DNA of 64,000 nucleotides from Actinobacillus suis ATCC 33415 (GCF_000739435.1 NZ_CP009159.1:744001-808000), one strand, 5' to 3'; positions 9,249-18,601 are shown, counted from the first letter of the stretch. The notes: generated by a model from the letters alone, not told the origin. Translations and numbers: made by a program.

Positions 9249-10472
9249 ATGAACTTATATTCTCGTCAAATGAAGCCGTTGATTGAGGCTTTAATCAAAC
9301 AATTTCCTGCGGTGTTGGTGACAGGTCCAAGACAAGTGGGAAAATCAACGCTGTTACAGCATATTAGTGAAGATTATCAATATGTGACCTTTGATGATCC
9401 TATGTTGCTATCAATGGCAAAAAACGATCCTGGCCTATTTATGCTTAACTATTCAGGTAAGTTGATTTTAGACGAAGTGCAATATGCACCGGAGCTATTT
9501 TCTAGCTTGAAATTGGCGATTGATAAGCAAAAAATGTCAGGGCTGTATTTGCTTTCGGGATCGCAAGCCTTTCATTTAATGCAAAATGTAACGGAAAGCC
9601 TTGCGGGGCGAGTGGCGGAGTTGAAATTACAAGGTTTCTCATTGCGAGAAATTCAACAGCTCGATTTTTCGTTGCCTTTTATTCCTAACCAAGATTATCT
9701 TTCCGCCCGAGAAAAAGCTGCTCAACCGATTGAAAACATTTGGAAAATTATTCATCAAGGTTATATGCCACGCTTGTATGAGCAAGAAACGAACTGGGAA
9801 ATTTACTATGCTTCCTACGTTTCCACCTATATTGAACGAGATGTTCGCTCGCTTACGAATGTGAGTAATATCACGGATTTCACTCGTTTTATGGTGGCGA
9901 TTGCCGCTCGTAGTGGCGAACTGCTAAATTACAGCAATGTGGCACAGGAAGTGGGCGTATCGGTGGATACTATCAAGCGTTGGACGGCAATTTTGGAAAC
10001 ATCGGGCATTATTTATTTGCTCAAGCCGTACAGCAATAATCATCTAAAACGAGCGATTAAAACCCAAAAAGTGTATATGTTGGATACGGGCTTAATGGCG
10101 TGGCTAACCAAATGGCTCACGCCCGAAACTATTTCAAAAGGGGCTAAAAGCAGTCAATTCTTTGAAACTTTTGTCGTGAGCGAAATCATTAAATCGTTCT
10201 ATAACAAAGGGATAGAGCCGCCGATTTATTTTTATCGGGATACTAACCAAAAAGAAATCGATTTACTGATTGAATATGACCGCACTTTATACCCGGTGGA
10301 AATTAAAACATCGGCAAGTCCTGATAAAAAAATGGTCAAAGCCTTCGGTATTTTGAAAGATAATCTGCCCGAATCAGAAATTAAAATCGGCACGGGCGTA
10401 ATTATCAACCAATATCCGCAACGCCTTTGGTTAGCGGAAGATTTGGTTGCCTTGCCTGTTTGGTATATTTAA
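9249..10472 (+). CDS. AAA-family ATPase with C-terminal DUF4143 domain
   Basis: A 407-residue protein if started at the ATG (an in-frame TTG lies 6 bases earlier, but no good ribosome site favours it). Walker A GPRQVGKST is near residue 27-35, Walker B LILDEVQ near 72-78, and an arginine-finger-like SGSQAF and AGR segment near 105-120. A winged-helix-like region (NVAQEVGVSVDTIKRW) follows near 240. The C-terminal DUF4143 part contains EIDLLIEYD and YPVEIKTSA, again a PD-(D/E)XK-like ExK pattern. Such proteins are widespread and of unknown function, and are often variably present between strains. Direct repeats and palindromes bracket the gene, suggesting a mobile or deletable cassette. Confidence 0.85.
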   Translation: MNLYSRQMKPLIEALIKQFPAVLVTGPRQVGKSTLLQHISEDYQYVTFDDPMLLSMAKNDPGLFMLNYSGKLILDEVQYAPELFSSLKLAIDKQKMSGLYLLSGSQAFHLMQNVTESLAGRVAELKLQGFSLREIQQLDFSLPFIPNQDYLSAREKAAQPIENIWKIIHQGYMPRLYEQETNWEIYYASYVSTYIERDVRSLTNVSNITDFTRFMVAIAARSGELLNYSNVAQEVGVSVDTIKRWTAILETSGIIYLLKPYSNNHLKRAIKTQKVYMLDTGLMAWLTKWLTPETISKGAKSSQFFETFVVSEIIKSFYNKGIEPPIYFYRDTNQKEIDLLIEYDRTLYPVEIKTSASPDKKMVKAFGILKDNLPESEIKIGTGVIINQYPQRLWLAEDLVALPVWYI

Positions 10473-10480
10473 GTTTAATT

Positions 10481-10628
10481 TTACAGCTTCCCTTCTCTCT
10501 GATTTTCGCAAAGCTGTGACTTTGCTCAAATCTGCCTCTCTCCCGCAAGGGGAGAGAGTCATTTAACAAGCGGTTGAATTTCTTGAAAACTTTGCAAATT
10601 GCAAAAAATTCAGCGAATTTGACCGCTT
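10481..10628 (+). repeat. Right copy of the 147-bp direct repeat flanking the DUF4143 ATPase
   Basis: Counterpart of 8959-9105 in the same orientation, beginning 9 bases after the ATPase stop. It carries the CTCTCTCCCGCAAGGGGAGAG hairpin and an uptake signal. The 423-base gap before pepP also holds a reversed copy of the CCCGCAAGGGG motif near 10684-10705 and palindrome copy 3. I see no gene in that gap. Confidence 0.8.
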
Positions 10629-10764
10629 GTTGTATGTTTTAATGTAGGCGGATTGTATTAGAAATACGTTATAGCACATTACACTCTCGCCCCTTGCGGG
10701 AGAGAGACAGCTTGTTGAAGCGTGTAGCGAAACAAGCAGAGAGAGGGGAAATACCTTAAAAGTC

Positions 10765-10797
10765 AGTTTAATTTACGATGTTATCTTAGATTAAACT
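10765..10797. repeat. 33-bp palindrome, copy 3
   Basis: Third copy of the AGTTTAATTTA...TTAAACT palindrome. With AAAAGTC before and GACTTTTTC after it, this copy forms a long hairpin followed by a T-tract and is a plausible terminator for the ATPase gene. Confidence 0.75.
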
Positions 10798-10895
10798 GAC
10801 TTTTTCTTTTTTTATGCAGTTTCTTTGTGAAATTTGCGAGAAATCAGACCGCTTGCTTGTGTTAGAATAAACAGACATTTGAAGAGGAGAATAGT

Positions 10896-12182
10896 ATGGA
10901 TCTTGCCTACCTAGCTGAATTGCCGAGAGAAGAATTTATTGAGCGTAGAAATCGTGTATTTGAGCAAATGCAGGATAATTCTGCGTTGGTGGTGTTTACC
11001 GAAACTGAGAAACGCCGTAATAGCGATTGCGATTATTTGTTCCGACCTGATAGTTATTTCTGGTATTTAACCGGTTTTGCCGAGCCGAAATCGGCATTGT
11101 TGCTGATTAAAAAAGACGGCAAAAATGAGAGCGTGATGTTTGTGCGTAAAAAAGATCCGCTAATGGAAACCTGGAATGGTCGCCGTTTGGGTATTGAAAA
11201 AGCCCCTGAAGCTTTGAACGTAGATTTGGCGTTTGATATTGAGGATATTTCCCGTGTTTTTGCAGAAAAAACGCAAAATTTGACCGCTTGTTATTATGCC
11301 AAAGGCTTACAGGAATGGGGCGATAGCGTGGTGGCGGAACAGTTTGTTGACGTGATTGACTGGCTGCCCATGTTGTCAGAAATGCGGTTGATTAAATCGA
11401 CAGCGGAAATTGCATTGATTCAGCAAGCCTGTCATATTTCGGGCTTGGCACATATTCGTGCGATGAAACAAACTCGTCCTAATCGTTATGAATTAGAAAT
11501 TGAGGGCGAAATCCAGCACGAATTTACCCGCTTTGGGGCGAGATTCCCTGCTTATAATTCGATTGTGGCAAGCGGTGAAAATGCCTGTATTTTGCACTAC
11601 AACGAAAATGATCAGGTATTAAAAGACGGTGATTTATTGCTGATTGACGCAGGTGCGGAATTTGCTCATTATGCGGGCGATATTACTCGAACCTTCCCGA
11701 TTAACGGTAAATTTTCTGAACCGCAACGAGAGATTTATCAGCTCGTGTTGGACGCAATGAAAGAAGCGGCTAAATGGCTTGTTCCGCAAAGTTCGATCAA
11801 AATTGCTAATGAAAAGGCAGTACAAGTGCTAACCGAAGGTTTAGTCCGCTTAGGTATTTTAAAAGGCGAAGTGGAGCAGTTAATCGCCGATAAAGCCTAT
11901 CGTCAATTTTATATGCACGGCTTGGGGCATTGGTTAGGGCTAGATGTTCACGATGTGGGCAATTATGGCACGGAGCGAGATCGCCCGCTTGAAATCGGTA
12001 TGGTGCTAACCCTTGAGCCGGGTTTATACATTTCAAGTGATGCAGATGTGCCAGAGCAATACAAAGGCATTGGCGTACGAATTGAGGATAATTTATTGAT
12101 TACCGAATATGGTAATAAAAATCTGACAAGCGGCTGCCCGAAAGAAATTGCTGATATTGAAGCGATTATGAATGTTCAGTAG
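10896..12182 (+). CDS. pepP: Xaa-Pro aminopeptidase (aminopeptidase P)
   Basis: A 428-residue cytoplasmic metallopeptidase that removes N-terminal residues preceding proline (E. coli PepP is 441). The N-terminal creatinase-like domain covers about residues 1-170 and the pita-bread catalytic domain the rest. The dimanganese ligands are visible: DAGAEF and GDITRTF near 255-270 (two Asp), HGLGHWLGLDVHD near 345-357 (His), LEPGLY near 380 (Glu) and GIGVRIEDN near 402 (Glu). A strong ribosome site AGAGGAG precedes the ATG. The promoter region has an uptake signal next to a -10-like TAGAAT. Confidence 0.96.
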   Translation: MDLAYLAELPREEFIERRNRVFEQMQDNSALVVFTETEKRRNSDCDYLFRPDSYFWYLTGFAEPKSALLLIKKDGKNESVMFVRKKDPLMETWNGRRLGIEKAPEALNVDLAFDIEDISRVFAEKTQNLTACYYAKGLQEWGDSVVAEQFVDVIDWLPMLSEMRLIKSTAEIALIQQACHISGLAHIRAMKQTRPNRYELEIEGEIQHEFTRFGARFPAYNSIVASGENACILHYNENDQVLKDGDLLLIDAGAEFAHYAGDITRTFPINGKFSEPQREIYQLVLDAMKEAAKWLVPQSSIKIANEKAVQVLTEGLVRLGILKGEVEQLIADKAYRQFYMHGLGHWLGLDVHDVGNYGTERDRPLEIGMVLTLEPGLYISSDADVPEQYKGIGVRIEDNLLITEYGNKNLTSGCPKEIADIEAIMNVQ

Positions 12183-12195
12183 ATAGGAAAAGTAA

Positions 12196-12350
12196 ATAAC
12201 CACAGAACGCACGGAATACACGGGAAAGTTATTTGTATGACGTGAAAACTGTGGTTTTTTATTACCTAAAAGCTATACATAAAAATAACCACGAACTATA
12301 CAGCGTTCACAGAATAAATTTTCCGTGTATTCAGTGTAGTCCGTGGTTTT
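12196..12350. repeat. CCACGGAATACACGG-type dispersed palindromic repeat, copy 1
   Basis: This element begins with AACCACAGAACGCACGGAAT and ends with TTCAGTGTAGTCCGTGGTTT, so the ends are imperfect inverted repeats. It also contains internal related arms near 12287 and 12320. It fills the gap between the convergent genes pepP and aspC. Related copies lie at 26491 and 28470. Confidence 0.75.
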
Positions 12351-12362
12351 ACAAAATAGTGA

Positions 12363-13559
12363 TTAAAGCACTTTTACAATCGCTTCGCAAAGGGCATCAA
12401 TGTTTTGGTCGGTGATACCTGCAACATTAATACGACCAGAACGTACCACATAGATTGCGAACTCTTCACGTAGGCGATCCACTTGTTCCGGTGTTAAACC
12501 GCTAAATGAGAACATACCGTTTTGTTGTGCGATAAAGTCGAAATCTTGTTTTGCGCCTTTCTCTTTTAATAATTGCACCATACGGTTACGCATTGATTTA
12601 ATACGATCACGCATTTCATCTAACTCAGCGACCCATTCTGCACGTAACGCTTCATCACCTAATACACGAGCAACTGTGCTTGCGCCGTGTGATGCCGGGT
12701 TAGAGTAAAGCACACGAATAATTGATTTAATTTGGGTGAATGCGTTATTGGCTACTTCGGCATTTTCTGCAACTAAGGTAAATGCACCAACACGCTCGCT
12801 ATATAAACCGAAGTTTTTCGAATATGAGCTTGCGATTAATAATTCTTTGTGGTTTTTCACAAATGCACGTAAACCGTATGCATCTTGGTCTAAACCGTTG
12901 CCGAAACCTTGGTAAGCGAAGTCAAATAACGGTAACCAACCTTTTTCTGCAGAAAGTTTCGCTAATGCATCCCATTGTTCAGGGGTTGGGTCGATACCGG
13001 TCGGGTTATGGCAGCAACCGTGTAATAACACTACATCGCCGGCTTCCGCTTGGCTTAAATCGGCGAGTAAGTTATCCCAATCTAAACCGTGTATATCTTT
13101 ATTGTAATAACGATAGCCTTTCACATTTAAACCGACCGCTTCGGCAATTGCATTGTGGTTTGGCCAAGTCGGGTTTGAAATCCAGATATTTTTTGCTGAC
13201 GTTTGGCGTTTGATAAATTCAGCCGCAATACGTAACGCGCCTGTACCACCTAAGCTTTGTGCGGTTTTTGCACGACCTGAAGCGATAATTTCCGCCCCTT
13301 TACCGAATAAAAGTTCTTGCGTGTAAGAATTAAAAGCTTGTACGCCGTCAATCGTGAGGTAGTTTTTATTCGTTTCTTGTTCTAACAATAACGCTTCGGC
13401 TTTTTTAACCGCTTTCACGATAGGCGTTTTACCTTCCGCATTCATATAAACACCGATACCGAGATTGATTTTCCCTGCACGTTGTTCCGCTTTAAATGCT
13501 TCGCCTAAACCTAAGATTGGATCTGCCGGAGCAGCCTGAATATGGTTGAACATTGACAT
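12363..13559 (-). CDS. aspC: Aspartate (aromatic) aminotransferase
   Basis: A 398-residue class I, fold-type I PLP enzyme close in length to E. coli AspC (396). The Schiff-base lysine lies in [16 protein letters not shown] near residue 245. The cofactor-binding segment [12 protein letters not shown] is near 104, and the substrate carboxylate arginine near the C-terminus in [11 protein letters not shown]. It interconverts aspartate and oxaloacetate using glutamate, and may also accept aromatic substrates (TyrB-like), which the sequence alone does not decide. It lies downstream of purK on the same strand but with a 130-base gap, so it probably has its own promoter. Confidence 0.93.
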   Translation of the reverse strand: MSMFNHIQAAPADPILGLGEAFKAEQRAGKINLGIGVYMNAEGKTPIVKAVKKAEALLLEQETNKNYLTIDGVQAFNSYTQELLFGKGAEIIASGRAKTAQSLGGTGALRIAAEFIKRQTSAKNIWISNPTWPNHNAIAEAVGLNVKGYRYYNKDIHGLDWDNLLADLSQAEAGDVVLLHGCCHNPTGIDPTPEQWDALAKLSAEKGWLPLFDFAYQGFGNGLDQDAYGLRAFVKNHKELLIASSYSKNFGLYSERVGAFTLVAENAEVANNAFTQIKSIIRVLYSNPASHGASTVARVLGDEALRAEWVAELDEMRDRIKSMRNRMVQLLKEKGAKQDFDFIAQQNGMFSFSGLTPEQVDRLREEFAIYVVRSGRINVAGITDQNIDALCEAIVKVL

Positions 13560-13690
13560 GTGTTGTCCTCTAAAAAGTTGTGTTTGAAATTAGAAATACT
13601 TATACAATTCATTAGCTATTTTAGCAATAGAAAAGCAGTCTGTTTTTCAAAATTTTTTGCAAATTTCAGAAGAAAACAGACCGCTTGTAC

Positions 13691-14779
13691 TTATTTGAGT
13701 TTATTAATTGCCCAATCTAACCCCGAATGGAAATCGTCGGTTAAATGCGGATGAAGCTGTTCGAGTAATTGAACCAACTGAGCTTGTTCCGGATGACATA
13801 AATTAATATGTCCAACTTTACGTCCAGCACGTACTTCTTTACCATACCAATGTAATTGTGAGAACGGCACTTCCAGCCACGCATTATTGTGTTCAATACC
13901 AATTAGATTGACCATCACGCTCGGTGCAATTTGTTTAAGTTGCGGTGTCGGCAAGTCAAGTAATGCACGTAAATGCAATTCAAACTGGCTAATTGAGCAG
14001 CCTAGCTGCGTCCAATGTCCACTGTTATGTACACGAGGAGCAAGTTCATTAATTAATAATTTCTCGCCCACCACAAAACATTCCATCGCCATTACGCCGA
14101 TATAGTCTAAGTCTTGCATAATCGTGCCAAGCATTTGCTCCGCTTGGGTTTGGTAAGTTTGCTGATTTGGTAAATTCACATCACAAACGGAGTAACGCAA
14201 GATGCCGTTTTGTTGCAAGTTATGGCTAATCGGATAGAAACGGGTAGAGCCGTCACGGAAACGAGCGCCGACAATTGAAATTTCTCCATCAAACGGAATA
14301 AATTTTTCTGCAATCACTTCACCGAAAAGATCCGGCGTGATTTGGTCAATGCTGTCTTGCGTCACAATCCATTGACCTCTGCCGTCATAACCGCCGGTAC
14401 GGCGTTTTACCACCACTTTTTCACCGACATTGCTGAATACGCTTTGCCATTGCTCGGCAGATTCCAATAATTGCCATGGTGAAGTAGAAAGCTGAAGTTT
14501 GTCTAACAGTGATTTTTGGGTGAAACGATCTGCGGTTGTGCCGAATACGTTTAAATTGACAAAGTTTTTATGATTACCGAGTAATTGGGTGAGTGGCGTT
14601 TCTGCCCAACGCTCGATTTCTGCGGTAATGATACTGTTTTCTTCAAGGTCAAAAACCGGTGCATCAAAAGCAAGCGGTTTTACTTCAATATCAAGCGGTG
14701 CGCCGGCATAGCGTAACATTCTGCCGAGCTGACCGTTACCAAGCACATAAATTGGAGGATAAATAGCACTTTTTTGCAT
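13691..14779 (-). CDS. purK: N5-carboxyaminoimidazole ribonucleotide synthase
   Basis: A 362-residue ATP-grasp enzyme (E. coli PurK 355). The N-terminal Rossmann-like segment VLGNGQLGRMLRYAG, the ATP-grasp VVKRRTGGYDGRGQW near residue 123 and the metal-binding NELAPRVHNSGHWT near 248 are all present. It uses ATP and bicarbonate to carboxylate AIR, feeding PurE. Unlike E. coli, where purE and purK are adjacent, an asparaginase gene lies between them here. The 110-base gap upstream contains an uptake-signal core. Confidence 0.96.
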   Translation of the reverse strand: MQKSAIYPPIYVLGNGQLGRMLRYAGAPLDIEVKPLAFDAPVFDLEENSIITAEIERWAETPLTQLLGNHKNFVNLNVFGTTADRFTQKSLLDKLQLSTSPWQLLESAEQWQSVFSNVGEKVVVKRRTGGYDGRGQWIVTQDSIDQITPDLFGEVIAEKFIPFDGEISIVGARFRDGSTRFYPISHNLQQNGILRYSVCDVNLPNQQTYQTQAEQMLGTIMQDLDYIGVMAMECFVVGEKLLINELAPRVHNSGHWTQLGCSISQFELHLRALLDLPTPQLKQIAPSVMVNLIGIEHNNAWLEVPFSQLHWYGKEVRAGRKVGHINLCHPEQAQLVQLLEQLHPHLTDDFHSGLDWAINKLK

Positions 14780-14889
14780 TTTTTATGATTCCGTTTGCGG
14801 AAAGTTAGAGACTCCGATTTGCAATTTTTGGGGTAAATTTGACCGCTTGTACGGCTCGGAAACCTCAAACTTTCTGTGTTTATCAGAGA

Positions 14890-15855
14890 TTAAAAATATT
14901 CGGCGAGTGGTTTACTCAAGTTTTGGTTTAGCAAGACTAACAATTTGATACGTGCTTTTTGACCGCTTAAACCGGTAGTGAAAATGACGTTTTGTTGTTT
15001 AAGTTGTTTACCGCCGCCTAAATAGTCGTATACATCTTGAGTGACACCGTTAAAGGCACGAGAAACTAACACAACAGGAATATTAGCTCGTAATAGCGCA
15101 TCTAAACCGGCTAAACAACTCGGCGGTAAATTACCTGCGCCGAGAGCTTCAATCACCACACCATCACAGCCGTGATGAGCAAGCTGTTCAAGTAAGAAAC
15201 TATCCATTCCGGCGTAACTCTTGACGAGCTGCACGTTGGTACGGGTAATTGTTTGAGCTGGGAAGCGTTCATATTCGATTAATTGTTGGAAATATAGCAC
15301 GCGGTTTTTAGCAATTAATCCGCAAGGACCGAATGTTGGCGTTTGGAATGTCGCTACGTTGGTCGTATGCGTTTTAGTCACAAATTTAGCGTTATGGATT
15401 TCATCATTCATCACCACTAATACGCCTTTGTCTTGGCTTTCCGGACAAAGCGCAACCAAAATCGCACTTTGTAAGTTAATTAAACCGTCCGAACCCAATT
15501 CGTTACTTGAACGCATTGCACCGGTAATCGCAACCGGTACATTTACATTCAGTGCTAGGTCAAGGAAATAAGCAGTTTCTTCTAATGTATCCGTACCGTG
15601 GGTAATCACGATACCATCATAGTTTTCTTCATTAACCGCTTTTTCAATACGTGTTTTCAATAGCAACCAATGCTGTAAAGTAATATGCGGTGAAGGCACA
15701 TTCAGTACAGATTCTTGGCTGAGCTGAGCAGGGTGGTTTAAACGTTCTAACGCGGCAAGTAGCGGATTTTTCTCAGAAGGCGAAACCTTACCGTCTTCGC
15801 CTTCACTCATTGAAATAGTACCGCCTGTATGTAGGATTAAAAGTTTCTTTGTCAT
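14890..15855 (-). CDS. L-asparaginase, cytoplasmic type
   Basis: A 321-residue asparaginase/glutaminase-family enzyme. The first catalytic motif LHTGGTISMSEG is at residues 8-19 and the second, ITHGTDTLEETAYFL, near 84. There is no signal peptide, so it should act in the cytoplasm, unlike the periplasmic type II enzyme. It converts asparagine to aspartate and ammonia. The gene begins 10 bases after the purE stop and precedes purK, so it is probably expressed with them. A link is plausible because purine synthesis consumes aspartate. Assignment to a named ans subtype is left open. Confidence 0.9.
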   Translation of the reverse strand: MTKKLLILHTGGTISMSEGEDGKVSPSEKNPLLAALERLNHPAQLSQESVLNVPSPHITLQHWLLLKTRIEKAVNEENYDGIVITHGTDTLEETAYFLDLALNVNVPVAITGAMRSSNELGSDGLINLQSAILVALCPESQDKGVLVVMNDEIHNAKFVTKTHTTNVATFQTPTFGPCGLIAKNRVLYFQQLIEYERFPAQTITRTNVQLVKSYAGMDSFLLEQLAHHGCDGVVIEALGAGNLPPSCLAGLDALLRANIPVVLVSRAFNGVTQDVYDYLGGGKQLKQQNVIFTTGLSGQKARIKLLVLLNQNLSKPLAEYF

Positions 15856-15865
15856 GAAAAATAGA

Positions 15866-16360
15866 TTAATTACGTGGATCTGGATTGTCTAATACCGATT
15901 GCGTTTGTTCATTGCGGAATGCGTGTAATTTTTTCGCTAATTCAGGATCAAAAGCTGCTAAAATTTGTGCAGCTAATAAACCGGCATTCGCTGCACCTGC
16001 AGGACCAATCGCAAGTGTACCAACCGGAATGCCTTTTGGCATTTGAACGATAGAGTATAAACTATCTACGCCACTTAGCATCGAACTTTTTACCGGCACG
16101 CCTAACACTGGCACAATCGTTTTTGCCGCAATCATACCCGGTAAATGTGCCGCACCGCCTGCACCTGCGATAATCACTTTATAACCGTTTTGTTCGGCAC
16201 TTTCCGCAAATGAGAAAAGCTTATCCGGTGTGCGGTGTGCTGAAACCACCTCGACATGATAAGCAAGCTTAAACTGATCTAAAATTTGTGTTGCTTCCGA
16301 CATAGTTGCCCAGTCGCTTTTTGAACCCATAACAATCGCAATTTCAGGTTTTTGTGACAT
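15866..16360 (-). CDS. purE: N5-carboxyaminoimidazole ribonucleotide mutase
   Basis: A 164-residue class I PurE, which rearranges N5-CAIR to CAIR in purine synthesis. The motifs [12 protein letters not shown] (residues 8-19), SAHRTPDK near 45 and [11 protein letters not shown] near 75 form the active site. The start was placed at the ATG with ribosome site AAGGAA, because a longer open frame upstream (to 16462) lacks homology and would run through the promoter. The gene heads the purE-asparaginase-purK group and has a perfect PurR-type operator overlapping its promoter. Confidence 0.96.
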   Translation of the reverse strand: MSQKPEIAIVMGSKSDWATMSEATQILDQFKLAYHVEVVSAHRTPDKLFSFAESAEQNGYKVIIAGAGGAAHLPGMIAAKTIVPVLGVPVKSSMLSGVDSLYSIVQMPKGIPVGTLAIGPAGAANAGLLAAQILAAFDPELAKKLHAFRNEQTQSVLDNPDPRN

Positions 16361-16400
16361 AGTTGTTCCTTGATAAATGAAATAGAGGAAAGTATTCGAA

Positions 16401-16429
16401 TTATAGCATGATAGGCAAACGATTGCTTT
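16401..16429 (-). promoter_or_regulatory. purE promoter with PurR operator
   Basis: On the minus strand, TGCTATAAT gives an extended -10 (TATAAT at 16401-16406). The 16 bases 16414-16429 (AGGCAAACGATTGCTT) match every defined position of the PurR consensus ANGCAANCGNTTNCNT and cover the -35 side, so purine-dependent repression is expected. Confidence 0.85.
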
Positions 16430-16583
16430 AGAAATTATGCTAACTGAAAACAATCTGAACAATGTAAAGAATTATCCACAAAGCACAATTTAAAGCTATT
16501 AAAGGGATGACGAAATGTGTTACTATATGCGACCATTTTTTCAAATTCATGTAGTTGCAATCAGAATCGGAGATAGAATATAT

Positions 16584-17228
16584 ATGACGAGTAGTGCGAA
16601 TAAACGTTCAGTAATGACCCTTTTTTCAGATAAAAATGATGTGTATAGCCATCAAGTACGAATCGTATTAGCGGAAAAAGGCGTTCCTTACGAAATTGAA
16701 AATATTAGCCCTGATACGATTTCTGAAGATTTAATGGAAGTAAATCCTTACGGTAATGTGCCCACATTAGTTGATCGTGATTTAGTGTTATTCAATTCAC
16801 GTATCATTATGGAGTATTTGGACGAGCGTTTTCCTCATCCACCATTAATGCCTGTATATCCGGTGTTACGTGGTAAATGCCGTTTAACTATGCACCGCAT
16901 TGAGCAAGATTGGTACTCGCTGATTGATATCGTAAATAAAGATCCTGAATCAAAAGAAGCGAAAAAAGCTTTACTTCAATTACGTGATGAAATGTTAGCT
17001 TTAGGCCCAGTATTTGCAGCAACACCTTATTTTATGAACGAAGAGTTTAGCTTAGTGGATTGCTACGTAGCGCCGTTATTGTGGAAAATGCATAACTTAG
17101 GCGTGGAATTTACCGGTGCTGGCAGCAAAGCGATTAAAGCATATATGACTCGAGTTTTCCAACGTGAAAGTTTTGTGCAATCAATTGGTGGGGCCGCGCC
17201 TAAACACTTAATGGATGAAAAAGACTAA
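16584..17228 (+). CDS. sspA: Stringent starvation protein A
   Basis: A 214-residue RNA-polymerase-associated protein with a glutathione-S-transferase fold. The thioredoxin-like N-terminal domain starts NKRSVMTLFSDKNDVYSHQV, and the conserved surface segment PHPPLMPVYP, needed in E. coli for transcription activation, is near residue 85. The start was placed at the ATG at 16584, where homology to E. coli SspA begins; the open frame extends further upstream without homology. The stop overlaps the ATG of sspB by one base, so the two are translationally coupled. Confidence 0.96.
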   Translation: MTSSANKRSVMTLFSDKNDVYSHQVRIVLAEKGVPYEIENISPDTISEDLMEVNPYGNVPTLVDRDLVLFNSRIIMEYLDERFPHPPLMPVYPVLRGKCRLTMHRIEQDWYSLIDIVNKDPESKEAKKALLQLRDEMLALGPVFAATPYFMNEEFSLVDCYVAPLLWKMHNLGVEFTGAGSKAIKAYMTRVFQRESFVQSIGGAAPKHLMDEKD

Positions 17229-17644
17229 TGAAACCTTTACGCCCTTATCTTTATCATGCTTATTACAGCTGGATTATCGATAATGACAATACGCCGTACT
17301 TGCTAGTCAATACAGATTATCCGGATGTGGATGTGCCAACAGAATTTATTCGTGACGGTAAGATTATCTTAAATATTGCACCTCGTTCTATTGGACAATA
17401 TATTGTAACCGATGAAGCAATTCGTTTTAATGCGCGTTTCCAAGGAATGTTACGAGACGTATATATTCCACTTGGTGCATTAGAAGCCATCTATGCACAA
17501 GAAACGGGGGACGGTATTATGTTTCAAGATGAGCCTTATTACAGCGAGCAAGCTTATCATGAGCGTAATGTTATTTCTCACGAGGAAACGGCTAAACCTA
17601 AAGTTGTGAAGAAAAAGGCAACGCATTTGAAACTGGTTAAATAA
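17228..17644 (+). CDS. sspB: ClpXP protease specificity-enhancing factor
   Basis: A 138-residue adaptor that tethers ssrA-tagged proteins to ClpXP. The compact substrate-binding domain covers about residues 1-110 (YLYHAYYSWIIDNDNTPYLL, IGQYIVTDEAIRFNARF). After a short variable linker, the C-terminus ATHLKLVK matches the ClpX-binding tail (LRVVK-like) of the family. The start overlaps the sspA stop as TAATG. It is shorter than E. coli SspB (165) because the linker is short. Confidence 0.95.
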   Translation: MKPLRPYLYHAYYSWIIDNDNTPYLLVNTDYPDVDVPTEFIRDGKIILNIAPRSIGQYIVTDEAIRFNARFQGMLRDVYIPLGALEAIYAQETGDGIMFQDEPYYSEQAYHERNVISHEETAKPKVVKKKATHLKLVK

Positions 17645-17657
17645 TTCATTGATTGTT

Positions 17658-17711
17658 AAGCGGTTAAATTTTATCGAACTTTTGCAAGTTTTGAGACAAA
17701 TTTAACCGCTT
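17658..17711 (+). terminator. Terminator of sspAB made from paired uptake signals
   Basis: AAGCGGTTAAATTT and AAATTTAACCGCTT form a 14-bp perfect stem, with an AT-rich tract after it. Confidence 0.7.
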
Positions 17712-17749
17712 ATTTATATGCGAAATAAGCCCTATTGGCTGAATATAAG

Positions 17750-17777
17750 AAAAAAGCCACCATGAAAAGGTGACTTT
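17750..17777 (-). terminator. Terminator of fnr
   Basis: On the minus strand AAGTCACC pairs with GGTGGCTT (one G-T pair) and is followed by a run of T. Confidence 0.7.
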
Positions 17778-17795
17778 CTTTGTTTTTAATATTAT

Positions 17796-18569
17796 TTACG
17801 CCGTTGTTTGTGCAATAATCGGAGATTGTGAACGCGTCACACCTGCCATATCCGTAAGTTCATCCATACGGTTAATCGTAATATACTTACCTTGCACAGT
17901 AATCATACCACTTTTTTGGAAACGGCCTAATAAACGGCTGATCGTCTCGATGGTTAAACCTAAATAGTTACCGATATCTCCACGTGTCATTGTTAAACGG
18001 AATTCACGTGCCGAGAAACCACGAGCAGAGTAACGCTGAGACAGATTATGCAAAAATGCAGCTAATTTTTCTTCCGCACTCATTTTTGAAAGTAAAAGAA
18101 TCATTTCTTGATCGCTTTTAATTTCATTACTCATTAAGCGCATAATTTGGTGCCGAATTTTAGGCATTTTACCAGCAAGATCATCTAAAATATCAAATGG
18201 AATTTCGCAAATCATTGACGTTTCAAGCGCTTGTGCGAAACCAACGTGTTTCATATTAGTAATCGCATCAAAACCGACTAAATCACCAGGCAAATGAAAT
18301 GCTGTAATTTGTTCTTCACCGCTCTCGCTGATGGTATAACTTTTGATTGTACCTGAACGAATTGCATAAATAGAACGAAGTTCATCACCTGATTGGAAAA
18401 TAATCTGAGATTTTTGGACAGGTTTTTTTCGCTCAATAATATTATCAAGCTGAGTTAATTCATGTTCGTTCAGTGTGAATGGTAAACAGAGCTGACTAAT
18501 ACTGCAATTTTGGCAATGAATAGTACAAGCTGTACGATTCGTATTTTTTACGTCAGAAACGATTTTCAT
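17796..18569 (-). CDS. fnr: FNR-type anaerobic transcription regulator (HlyX in A. pleuropneumoniae)
   Basis: A 257-residue CRP/FNR regulator. The N-terminal cysteines in [14 protein letters not shown] plus one more Cys further in (SMICEI) can hold the oxygen-labile 4Fe-4S cluster. The cyclic-nucleotide-like beta-roll follows, then a long dimerisation helix. The helix-turn-helix has the FNR recognition residues ExxSR in [13 protein letters not shown] near residue 212. A. pleuropneumoniae HlyX, the FNR of that species, is known to induce a latent haemolysin when expressed in E. coli. The gene is divergent from uspA. A near-match to an FNR half-site pair lies 33 bases upstream of the start. Confidence 0.96.
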   Translation of the reverse strand: MKIVSDVKNTNRTACTIHCQNCSISQLCLPFTLNEHELTQLDNIIERKKPVQKSQIIFQSGDELRSIYAIRSGTIKSYTISESGEEQITAFHLPGDLVGFDAITNMKHVGFAQALETSMICEIPFDILDDLAGKMPKIRHQIMRLMSNEIKSDQEMILLLSKMSAEEKLAAFLHNLSQRYSARGFSAREFRLTMTRGDIGNYLGLTIETISRLLGRFQKSGMITVQGKYITINRMDELTDMAGVTRSQSPIIAQTTA

Positions 18570-18601
18570 AAGACTTACCGTATTGTAAAGTAGGCAAAAG
18601 T

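Noticed and set aside
12233..12415. 60-codon frame between pepP and aspC
   Set aside because: It is made mainly of the dispersed CCACGG repeat and runs into aspC on the other strand.
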